Source: Glycomyces tritici (GTDB lineage Bacteria; Actinomycetota; Actinomycetes; Mycobacteriales; Micromonosporaceae). From it: DNA of 64,000 nt. The DNA is taken from NCBI RefSeq assembly GCF_030403505.1, contig NZ_JAUEMJ010000003.1, positions 496,001 through 560,000 of the forward strand, in the 5' to 3' direction. The notes beneath the pieces are model-generated. The model was not told where the DNA came from. It saw only the letters and a list, made by a program, of their open reading frames with translations, and did no database searches. A program made the position numbers and the translations under genes. Positions 57,748-64,000 of the stretch are shown here, piece by piece (position 1 is the stretch's first letter; each line of letters opens with the position of its first letter).

Positions 57748-57805
57748 ATGTGCATTCTCACATGAATCTTAACATGCATCAACACCGGGCAGATGCACGT
57801 GCATC
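57748..57805. promoter_or_regulatory. Cluster of palindromes in the 57.5-58.0 kb divergent region
   Basis: ATGTG-N6-CACAT (57748-57763), CATGCAT (57773) and a perfect 14-bp palindrome GATGCACGTGCATC (57792-57805), in a locally AT-rich patch. The 487-bp region has no gene. Candidate binding sites for the nearby XRE regulator. Confidence 0.45.
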
Positions 57806-58000
57806 CGCGCGAGCATCCTCATGTGCACTCACTCTGTGTAATGTGGGACACTTGGTCCGACCAGCGATGGGGATGTCGCAAAACTCCTCTGCGCGGCCGC
57901 TCTGGTAGGGCCGTGCCCGGAATCACCCGACCCCCCGGAACCCGGTCGTATTTCCGAAAGATCCGGTCGGACACGCCGGCCACTGGTGGAAGGATCTCGA

Positions 58001-58246
58001 ATGGACAAGGCACGCAACGGCATCCCGGCAGGGGAACTCCCCTCGGCGTTGGTGTGGCGCAAGAGCACCCGCAGCGGCCCGAACGGCGGCAACTGCGTCG
58101 AGCTGGCCACGCTTCCCGGCGGCGAGGAGATCGCAGTGCGGAACTCGCGCTTCCCCGAGGGCCCGGCCCTCATCTACACGATCGCCGAGATCAAGGCGCT
58201 CGTCGAAGGCGCCAAGGACGGCGAGTTCGACGACATGATCGCTTAA
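58001..58246 (+). CDS. DUF397 protein (Scr2-like)
   Basis: 81 residues from ATG 58001 (AAGGAT upstream). DUF397 core: VWRKSTRSGPNGGNCVELATLPGGEEIAVRNSRFPEGPALIYT, followed by a short acidic helix. In Streptomyces, DUF397 genes neighbour WhiJ/Scr1-type XRE regulators and act as their partner or antagonist, described as a toxin-antitoxin-like pair for Scr1/Scr2. Here it is 116 bp upstream of such a regulator on the same strand. Confidence 0.93.
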   Translation: MDKARNGIPAGELPSALVWRKSTRSGPNGGNCVELATLPGGEEIAVRNSRFPEGPALIYTIAEIKALVEGAKDGEFDDMIA

Positions 58247-58362
58247 CGGCTTTCGGGCGAGAGCCCTTGGGCAGCACACTCACCCTGGCGGGACAGGCCG
58301 AGCGGCTACCCTGTCAGGGTGAGTTTTTCGTCCACAGCGACTGATCCGGAGGGAGGTGAGCA

Positions 58363-59247
58363 ATGGCGAAGATGAACCCCGAAGACCTGCCGAGCGGAAC
58401 GACGACCCTGCGCGTCATGATCGGCGGCAAACTCCGGCAGTTGCGCCAGGACGCCGGCATCTCCCGCGAGGACGCGGCCTACGAGATCCGCGCCGACGCC
58501 TCCAAGATCAGCCGCCTCGAACTCGGGCGCGTCTCCTTCCGGCTGCGCGACGTCCGCGACCTCATGGTCATGTACGGCGTCACGGACGACGACGAGATCG
58601 AGCGCGTGGTCGAGATGGCCCGCGAGGCCAACCGGCCGAGCAAGTGGAAGCGGTACAACGACTTCCTGCCCGACTGGTTCAGCAACTACCTGGAGATGGA
58701 GGGCGCCGCCTCCATGATCCGCACCTACGAGGTGCAGGTCATCCCCGGTCTGCTGCAGCACGAGGCGTACGCCCGCGCGGTGATGATGCTCGGCTACGGC
58801 CACACGCCGTTGACGGAGATCGACAAGCGCATCGAGGTGCGCCTCAAGCGCCAGGAGATCCTCGACCGCGAGGAGCAGGCGCCCCAGTTGTGGGCCGTGA
58901 TCGACGAGGCCGCACTGCACCGCCCCTTCGGCGGCGCGAACGTCATGCACGGCCAGATCAAGGCCCTCATCGACATGTGCGACAAGCCGAACGTGCGCAT
59001 CCAGGTCGTGCCGTTCATCTCCGGCGCCCACTCCGGCGCCGGCGCGCCCTTCACCTGGCTGCGGTTCGCCTACGAGGAGCTGAGCGACGTCATCTACCTC
59101 GAGCACCTCACCGGCGGCCTGTACCTGGAGCGCGACAACGAGATCGACGCCTACCAGGCGGCCATGGAGCACCTCTGCGTCCAGGCCACGCAACCGGGCA
59201 AGACCCAGGACTTCCTGCACAAGGTCCTCAAGGATCATTACAGCTAG
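58363..59247 (+). CDS. XRE-family regulator with DUF5753 domain (WhiJ/Scr1-like)
   Basis: 294 residues, ATG 58363 with GGAGGTGA upstream. HTH at about 18-75 (GGKLRQLRQDAGISREDAAYEIRADASKISRLELGR). The C-terminal about 190 residues are DUF5753: WFSNYLEMEGAASMIRTYEVQVIPGLLQHEAYARAV and RPFGGANVMHGQI, with IQVVPF and YLE near the end. This family controls development and antibiotic production in Streptomyces together with DUF397 partners. The promoter-proximal DUF397 gene and nearby palindromes suggest autoregulation (inference). Confidence 0.94.
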   Translation: MAKMNPEDLPSGTTTLRVMIGGKLRQLRQDAGISREDAAYEIRADASKISRLELGRVSFRLRDVRDLMVMYGVTDDDEIERVVEMAREANRPSKWKRYNDFLPDWFSNYLEMEGAASMIRTYEVQVIPGLLQHEAYARAVMMLGYGHTPLTEIDKRIEVRLKRQEILDREEQAPQLWAVIDEAALHRPFGGANVMHGQIKALIDMCDKPNVRIQVVPFISGAHSGAGAPFTWLRFAYEELSDVIYLEHLTGGLYLERDNEIDAYQAAMEHLCVQATQPGKTQDFLHKVLKDHYS

Positions 59248-59291
59248 TGACGATCGGCGTCTCTAGACGCCACGGCACCGAGAACGAAAAT

Positions 59292-59307
59292 TCACTCGAT
59301 CGAGTGA
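59292..59307. promoter_or_regulatory. 16-bp palindrome TCACTCGATCGAGTGA
   Basis: Perfect palindrome 45 bp after the XRE stop, beside a smaller hairpin GGCGTC-TCTA-GACGCC (59258-59269 core). Either a weak terminator or an operator. Confidence 0.4.
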
Positions 59308-59336
59308 GGCTCCCGGGCACGACGAAGGCGCGCGAC

Positions 59337-59749
59337 TTACCCACCGCGCGCCTTCACTGTTCTCGCGGACCACTCCTTGTAGCCCAGGCCCGCCATCATG
59401 ACCCGGTGGTGCGGCTCGAGGTCCTCGGCCGCCGGGAGCTCGCGGCCGGGCTCACCGGGGAACCAGCGCTGGACCCGCTTCCGGCTCGACGAGCGGCAGC
59501 CCGTGGAAGTGCTCGAGGTTCTTCTCGGGCCTGCGGACGCACCCGTCGCCGAGGGATTCCAGGCCGGCGTTCTCGATCGCCTTCTGCTGCGGCCCACCGG
59601 TGTCGGTGAAGTCGGACATGAGCAGACCCGCTCGGCAGGCGTCGAGCAGCGTCTTGACCGTCGCCGGGGTGCTCCTCGTCGTGGAAGTGCATGAACAGGC
59701 CCACCACGATGAGGCCGATCGGACGGTCGAAGTCGATCTTCCGCTCCAT
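59337..59749 (-). pseudogene. Decayed partial duplicate of the SAM-dependent methyltransferase (DUF574)
   Basis: Homology to the intact upstream gene continues across three reading frames. Frame one gives IDFDRPIGLIVVGLFMHFHDEE; after a shift the next gives TLLDACRAGLLMSDFTDTGG and LEHFHGLPLVEP before a stop; another shift gives RWFPGEPGRELPAAEDLEPHHRVMMAGLGYK. The N-terminal about 150 residues, with the SAM-binding site, are missing. It directly follows the functional copy, so it is a tandem duplication remnant. Confidence 0.82.
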
Positions 59750-59810
59750 CGAAGCGACGCGGGCGGCGGGCGCGAACCTGCCCGCCGCGCCAGCGAAGTC
59801 GTTGGGGGCG

Positions 59811-60632
59811 TTACGCCTTGTAGCCGACGCCGACCATGATGATCCGCTCGTGCTCTTCGAGGTCATCTGCGGCCGGGACCTCCCGGTCCGGCTCCTCGGG
59901 GAACCAGCGGGTCGGGTAGTCCAGGCCCGGCGGGACGAGCGGCAGGCCCTGGAAGTGCGCCTCGATCTGCTCCGGGGTGCGGATCCAGCCGTTGCCGAGG
60001 GCCTGGATGCAGGACTTCTCCATCGCCTTCTGCTCCGGGTAGCCGGTGTCGGCGAAGTCGGTGATGTGCAGGTACGACCCGCTCGGGCAGGCGTCGAGCA
60101 GCGTCTTGATCCAGCTGCCCGGGTCCTCGTCGGGGTGGAAGTGCATCATCAGGCCCACGACCATCAGCCCGACGGGGCGGGTGAAGTCGATGAACTTGTT
60201 GACCTCGGGGTGCTCCAGGATGCTCTGCGGGTCGCGCAGGTCCGCCGTGACGATCGTGGTCGATTCGTTGGTGGCCAGCAGGGCCCGGCCGTGCGCCAGC
60301 ACGATCGGGTCGTTGTCCACATAGCAGACCTTGGCGTTCGGGTTGATCCGCTGCGCCACCTGGTGGGTGTTCTCCATCGTCGGCAGACCCGCCCCGATGT
60401 CCAGGAACTGGTCGATCCCCTGCTTCGCCACGAACGCCACGCCCTTGCTGAGGCCCAGGCGGTTGTCCTGGCTGGCCTCGCGGATCTTCGGGACGTGCTT
60501 CGCGATCATGGCGGCGCCTTCGCGGTCGACCGCGAAGTTGTCCTTGCCGCCGAGGGTCGCGTCGTAGACGCGGGCAATGGAGGGCCTGGAGATGTCGAAG
60601 TCGGGCACGTAGTCTTCTGCGTTCTCAGCCAT
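59811..60632 (-). CDS. SAM-dependent methyltransferase (DUF574 / Methyltransf_19)
   Basis: 273 residues from ATG 60632 (GAGG upstream; ATG 60707 is a weaker alternative). SARVYD-type start SIARVYDATLGGKDNFAVDREGA, glycine loop FLDIGAGLPTMENTHQVAQ, acidic VCYVDNDPIVLAHGRALL, and C-terminal RWFPEEPDREVPAADDLEEHERIIMVGVGYKA. The family is abundant in filamentous actinobacteria, often next to DUF397/XRE genes; substrate unknown. Confidence 0.93.
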   Translation of the reverse strand: MAENAEDYVPDFDISRPSIARVYDATLGGKDNFAVDREGAAMIAKHVPKIREASQDNRLGLSKGVAFVAKQGIDQFLDIGAGLPTMENTHQVAQRINPNAKVCYVDNDPIVLAHGRALLATNESTTIVTADLRDPQSILEHPEVNKFIDFTRPVGLMVVGLMMHFHPDEDPGSWIKTLLDACPSGSYLHITDFADTGYPEQKAMEKSCIQALGNGWIRTPEQIEAHFQGLPLVPPGLDYPTRWFPEEPDREVPAADDLEEHERIIMVGVGYKA

Positions 60633-60813
60633 CGGCTCAGCCTCTTCGTCGAAGGAACGGTGAAAATATCCTACGACCTTGATCACACTGCCGAACTTCG
60701 GGATCACCCCATCGGGCCACAGTGCTCACATTTGATTCAATCGAATCATCAGGCGCACCAACCACTTCAGACGACAACGGTCCACTGCGGTCGCTCGAAT
60801 GCGAGGGAACGTC

Positions 60814-60844
60814 AAAGGGCCCGAGCGCAACGCCCGGGCCCTTT
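60814..60844 (-). terminator. Terminator of the LCP gene
   Basis: AAAGGGCCCG/CGGGCCCTTT with an inner GCG/CGC pairing, 12 bp past the stop at 60857; read on the minus strand it ends in a T-run. Confidence 0.8.
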
Positions 60845-60856
60845 CGACGAGGAGGT

Positions 60857-61996
60857 CTACTCCTCTTCGTCCTTGGGGTTCGCCTCGATCCAGTCGGCGA
60901 CCTTGTCGTCCCGCACGGCCTCCCAGAGGCTCACGGCCTCGGGGTTGCTCCCCTCCGGGTTCTCGGGGTCCTCGGCGTACACGACGACCGACTGGCCGCC
61001 CTGCTCGCCGGTGCCCAGGTGCGGCGTGGTCATGAAGACCAGGTCGTCGCTGCGCATGTCCATCAGGTTGATCGCGGTGGACACCGCGTTGAAGTTCGTG
61101 TCCACCTTCACCGCATCCGAAGTGGACGAGATGAAGGAGGTCAGCTTGTCCTCGTTGGTGAGCACGCCCGCGCTGAGCGCGGAGTCCATGATCGCCTTGA
61201 TGAGGTCCTGCTGGTGGCGCATGCGGGCGAAGTCGCCCTCGTTGTACTGGTAGCGCTGGCGCACGTAGTCCAGGGCCTGTTCGCCGTCCATCTGGTTCGG
61301 CCCGGCCTCGAAGAACGTGTGCTCGCCGTGGATCGACTCGACGCCGGGCGGGTCGGTGATGTAGCCGTCCGCGTCGGCGGCCTGGACGTCCAGCGTGACG
61401 CCGCCGAGGGCGTCCACGACCGCGACGAGGCCGTTGAAGTCGATCTCGATGATGTGGTCGATGCGCACGCCGGTGAGGTTCTCGATCGTGCGCACGGTGA
61501 GGTTCACGCCGCCCCACGCGTAGGCCGCGTTGAACTTGTCGAAGGTGTCGGAGACCTCCGCGTCGGGGTCCTCGGGGATGTACACGTAGAGGTCGCGCGG
61601 GATCGAGATGCCGTACGCGGCATTGCCGTCCTCGTTGACGTGCATGAGGATCGTGGTGTCCGAGCGGGCGTCCGACTCGTCGTTGCCCTCGCGGTGGTCC
61701 GAGCCGATCACGAGGAGGTTCAGCGCCTGGTTGGTGCGCTCGGGACGGTCCTCTTCGGGGATGGCGTCGAGGTCGAACGCGCGGTCGAGGTCTTCGTTGG
61801 TGCTGTTCGCGGTCGACCAGACGGCGAACCCGCCGCCGGCCGCGGCGATCGAGGCCACCAGGCCGATCCCGGAGCCGATGAGGCCCCGGCGGGTGGGGCC
61901 GCCGGCGGCCGCCTGTGCGACCCCGGCTCCGCCACCGCTGCCGCCTCCGGGCGGCACCGAGGCGCTGCCGCGGTAATTGGAGCCATATTGCGTCAT
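60857..61996 (-). CDS. LytR-CpsA-Psr (LCP) family glycopolymer ligase
   Basis: 379 residues. Gly-rich cytoplasmic N-terminus (1-35), RR-flanked membrane span about 37-60, then the LCP domain: NLLVIGSDHR, ARSDTTILMHV (Asp and Arg for pyrophosphate/metal), GISIPRDLYVYIP, FNAAYAWGGVNLTVRTIENLTG, and YVRQRYQYNEGDFARMRHQQ. LCP enzymes attach teichoic acids, arabinogalactan or capsular polymers to peptidoglycan outside the membrane. Near UXS and the initiating sugar transferase, it likely anchors the polymer they help make. Confidence 0.95.
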   Translation of the reverse strand: MTQYGSNYRGSASVPPGGGSGGGAGVAQAAAGGPTRRGLIGSGIGLVASIAAAGGGFAVWSTANSTNEDLDRAFDLDAIPEEDRPERTNQALNLLVIGSDHREGNDESDARSDTTILMHVNEDGNAAYGISIPRDLYVYIPEDPDAEVSDTFDKFNAAYAWGGVNLTVRTIENLTGVRIDHIIEIDFNGLVAVVDALGGVTLDVQAADADGYITDPPGVESIHGEHTFFEAGPNQMDGEQALDYVRQRYQYNEGDFARMRHQQDLIKAIMDSALSAGVLTNEDKLTSFISSTSDAVKVDTNFNAVSTAINLMDMRSDDLVFMTTPHLGTGEQGGQSVVVYAEDPENPEGSNPEAVSLWEAVRDDKVADWIEANPKDEEE

Positions 61997-62105
61997 GGCC
62001 CCAGCTTACGTGGTGGCCGCTAGCGCCCTCAGGCGTGGAAGCCCGGCACGTGTCTCGGAATCCTCTGAGGTGACGGTGAGTCCGCGCACCCTACGAACCC
62101 GCAGG

Positions 62106-62220
62106 CTTCGCCGCGCTCTACTGAGGTTCGCGGCTCCGTGGCGCTCTGGAACGCGACTTCGCCGCACTCCGCTCAGGTTCGCGACGTCGTGGTGTTCTAC
62201 TCGGAACGCGACTTCGTCGC
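62106..62220. repeat. Imperfect tandem repeat (51/55 bp units) overlapping the UXS 3' end
   Basis: Unit 1 62106-62156, unit 2 62157-62211, then a partial third CTTCGTCGC. Each unit starts CTTCGCCGC, has AGGTTCGCG and ends GGAACGCGA. Unit 2 runs into the stop region of the UXS gene (62197). Confidence 0.65.
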
Positions 62221-63150
62221 GAAGTAGTCGATGGTCGCCTTGAGGCCGGCCTCGTAGTGCACCTGCGGCTCGTAGCCGAGCAGCTCGCGGGCGGTGGTGA
62301 GGTCGGGGCGGCGTCGCTCGGGGTCGTCCGCCGGGCGGTCGATGTACTCGATCTTCGAGGACGAGCCGGTCAGCCGCAGGATGATCTCGGCCATCTCCAG
62401 GACGGAGAGCTCGTACTCGGTGCCGAGGTTGACCGGGCCGTACTCGCCGGACTCCAGGAGCAGGATCAGGCCGCTCACCAGGTCGTCGACGTAGCACAGC
62501 GAGCGGGTCTGCGAGCCGTCGCCGGCGACGGTGAGCGGGTCGCCCGCGAGGGCCTGCGAGACGAAGCTGGGGATGACCCGGCCGTCGTCGGGGCGCATGC
62601 GCGGGCCGTACGTGTTGAAGATCCGCACGATCGCCGCGTCGAGGCCCTTGTGGCGGTGGTAGGCCGCGACGGCGGCCTCGCTGAAGCGCTTCGCCTCGTC
62701 GTAGCAGGAGCGGATCCCGATCGGGTTCACGTTGCCCCAGTAGGACTCCGGCTGCGGGTGGACCAGCGGGTCGCCGTAGACCTCGGAGGTCGAGGCCATG
62801 AGGAAGCGGGCGCCGTCGGCCAGGGCGCGGTCGAGCGCGTGGAACGTGCCGATCGAGTCGACGCGGAGGATCTCGACGGGGAGCGTGGCGAAGTCGACCG
62901 GGCTGGCCGGGCACGCGAAGTGCAGGACCGCGTCGAAGGGCGCGTCGCCGACGGGCAGGCCCTCGGTGACGTCGGCCTCGACCACGGTGAGTCGCGGGTG
63001 CTCGGCGAGGTTCTCGCGGGACCCGGTGACGAAGTTGTCGACAGCGGTCACTTCGCAGCCCTTCGCCAGGAGCGCGTCGACCAGGTGGCTGCCCACCAGG
63101 CCCGCGCCGCCCGTGACGAGGATGCGGCTGCCGGTTCCGTAAGTAGTCAT
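62197..63150 (-). CDS. UDP-glucuronate decarboxylase (UDP-xylose synthase-like)
   Basis: 317 residues from ATG 63150. Extended SDR: ILVTGGAGLVGSHLVDALL (NAD binding), ASTSEVYGDP and the UXS-specific HPQPESYWGNVNPIGIRSCYDEAKR containing the YxxxK, then RIFNTYGPRM and GDGSQTRSLCYVDDLV. Converts UDP-glucuronate to UDP-xylose. Located between an LCP ligase and a polyprenyl-phosphate sugar transferase, it likely supplies a pentose donor for a surface glycan. Another 4,6-modifying epimerase activity is less likely given the motif. Confidence 0.92.
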   Translation of the reverse strand: MTTYGTGSRILVTGGAGLVGSHLVDALLAKGCEVTAVDNFVTGSRENLAEHPRLTVVEADVTEGLPVGDAPFDAVLHFACPASPVDFATLPVEILRVDSIGTFHALDRALADGARFLMASTSEVYGDPLVHPQPESYWGNVNPIGIRSCYDEAKRFSEAAVAAYHRHKGLDAAIVRIFNTYGPRMRPDDGRVIPSFVSQALAGDPLTVAGDGSQTRSLCYVDDLVSGLILLLESGEYGPVNLGTEYELSVLEMAEIILRLTGSSSKIEYIDRPADDPERRRPDLTTARELLGYEPQVHYEAGLKATIDYFATKSRSE

Positions 63151-63233
63151 CAAGATCCAAGAATATCAGGGTTGGCCCGGTGTTCACCTGGGCGCAAGCT
63201 GAGTGTTCCCTCAACGCACGCCGCTGTGCCCGG

Positions 63234-64000
63234 TCAGTACGCGCCCTTTCGGCGCAACACTACAGCGACAGTGCGGAACAGGATCTGAAGGTCGGTCGTG
63301 AGCGACCAGTTGTCGACGTAGTAGAGGTCGAGTCGGACCGCGTCGTCCCACGACAGGTCCGAGCGGCCCGAGACCTGCCACAGGCCGGTGATGCCGGGCC
63401 GCACGAGCAGGCGGCGGCGCACGTCGCCGAGGAAGTCGCCGTTCTCGGCCGGGAGCGGGCGGGGGCCGACCAGGCTCATCTCGCCGCGGACCACGTTGAT
63501 GAGCTGCGGGAACTCGTCGATGGAGGTGCGGCGGAGCCACTTGCCGACGTTGGTGATGCGCGGGTCGTCCTTCATCTTGAACAGCAGGCCGTCGGTCTCG
63601 TTGTGCATCATGAGCGCGGCCTGGCGCTCCTCCGCGTCGATGTACATGGTGCGGAACTTCCAGCAGGAGAAGGTCTCGCCGTCGCGGCCGACCCGGTTCT
63701 GGCGGAAGAAGACCGGCCCGGGGCTGTCCATCTTGATGGCGATCGCCACGCCCAGGAACAGCGGCGAGAGCAGCACGAGGCCGAGCACCGAGGAGGAGAT
63801 GTCGAGGACGTTCTTGATCAGCCAGCCGATGCCGGAGATCTTCGGCTCCTCCACGTGCAGGAGCGGCAGGCCCTCCACGGGGCGGATGTGCACGCGCGGG
63901 CCCGCGATGTCCGTCAGCTGCGGGGCGACCACCAGGTCGCGGCCGGTGCCCTCGAGCTGCCAGGCCAGGCGGCGCAGGTCGGAGGCGTCGGCCGAGGCCG
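63234..64000 (-). CDS. Polyprenyl-phosphate sugar-1-phosphate transferase (WbaP/CpsE-like), 3' part
   Basis: The frame continues to the right edge, so the N-terminus is outside the window. At the edge, a segment reading LRRLAWQLEGTGRDLVVAPQLTDIAGPRVHIRP is the end of the CoA-binding-like domain. Then come one membrane segment (NVLDISSSVLGLVLLSPLFLGVAIAIK) and the catalytic bacterial sugar transferase domain: DSPGPVFFRQNRVGRDG, FRTMY, GKWLRRTSIDEFPQLINVVRGEMSLVGPRP and RPGITGLWQVSGRSDL. It starts lipid-linked polysaccharide synthesis by moving a sugar-1-phosphate to undecaprenyl phosphate. Confidence 0.95.
   Translation of the reverse strand, partial: ASADASDLRRLAWQLEGTGRDLVVAPQLTDIAGPRVHIRPVEGLPLLHVEEPKISGIGWLIKNVLDISSSVLGLVLLSPLFLGVAIAIKMDSPGPVFFRQNRVGRDGETFSCWKFRTMYIDAEERQAALMMHNETDGLLFKMKDDPRITNVGKWLRRTSIDEFPQLINVVRGEMSLVGPRPLPAENGDFLGDVRRRLLVRPGITGLWQVSGRSDLSWDDAVRLDLYYVDNWSLTTDLQILFRTVAVVLRRKGAY

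Noticed and set aside
57748..57805. CRISPR-like or mobile-element end repeats
   Set aside because: Short dissimilar palindromes, no regular direct repeat with spacers, and no cas or transposase gene nearby.
59396..59866. 156-codon frame as an intact protein
   Set aside because: Only its middle third matches the methyltransferase; homology then jumps to other frames, so it is part of a pseudogene.

Overview
The window is high-GC actinobacterial chromosome. The evidence is the complete fhaA-fhaB-pstP-rodA-pbpA-pknA-pknB division/kinase cluster, a type II glutamine synthetase behind a GlnR-like box, a Ku protein, a WhiJ/Scr1-type XRE regulator with DUF397 partner, DUF1707, DUF2510 and DUF3180 proteins, and many GTG starts with GGAGG-type ribosome sites. 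A filamentous actinomycete such as a Glycomyces relative is likely (inference). No prophage, insertion sequence, CRISPR array or rRNA operon is visible.

Layout. 0-0.5 kb: 3' end of a GH95 glycosidase. 0.5-3.7 kb: a minus-strand run of four secreted proteins that share a repeated W-x-[IV]-C-G motif, plus a larger secreted protein upstream; this is the least familiar system here. 4-5 kb: glnII. 5-23.4 kb: a surface-glycopolymer region with six glycosyltransferase genes (several are duplicates of one another), a lipoprotein, an acyltransferase-3/SGNH O-acylase, and a nucleotidyltransferase / glycerol-1-phosphate dehydrogenase-like / ABC-2 permease operon. 23.6-24.8 kb: icd. 25.2-31.2 kb: a complete dipeptide-type ABC importer. 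31.7-32.5 kb: an SDR enzyme. 32.6-42.4 kb: the Ser/Thr kinase and cell-wall elongation cluster. 42.7-49.5 kb: XRE regulator, hisC-like aminotransferase, RDD protein, nagA with divergent DeoR regulator, DUF1707 and MazG-like proteins. 49.6-54.6 kb: two paralogous orphan RbsC-like membrane proteins, then DUF3180-folK-folB and a membrane protein with an S4-like helix. 54.7-55.9 kb: tRNA-Arg(CCU) and ku. 56.1-60.7 kb: an accessory stretch with a GH11 xylanase, an abnormal poly-C/G tract, an orphan small protein, a DUF397/XRE pair, and a methyltransferase beside its decayed partial duplicate. 60.8-64 kb: LCP ligase, UDP-xylose synthase and the 3' part of a polyprenyl-phosphate sugar transferase.

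How it fits together. Much of the window serves the envelope. Glycosyltransferases, O-acylase, ABC-2 exporter subunit, LCP ligase, UXS and the initiating sugar transferase build, decorate, export and attach glycopolymers. RodA/PbpA build peptidoglycan under PknA/PknB/PstP/FhaA/FhaB control. NagA and its regulator recycle amino sugars. Nutrient uptake (dpp), nitrogen assimilation (glnII) and xylan degradation (GH11 behind CGAAA boxes) are the other themes. Operator, promoter and terminator calls come from reading the sequence only; no searches or folding calculations were run.
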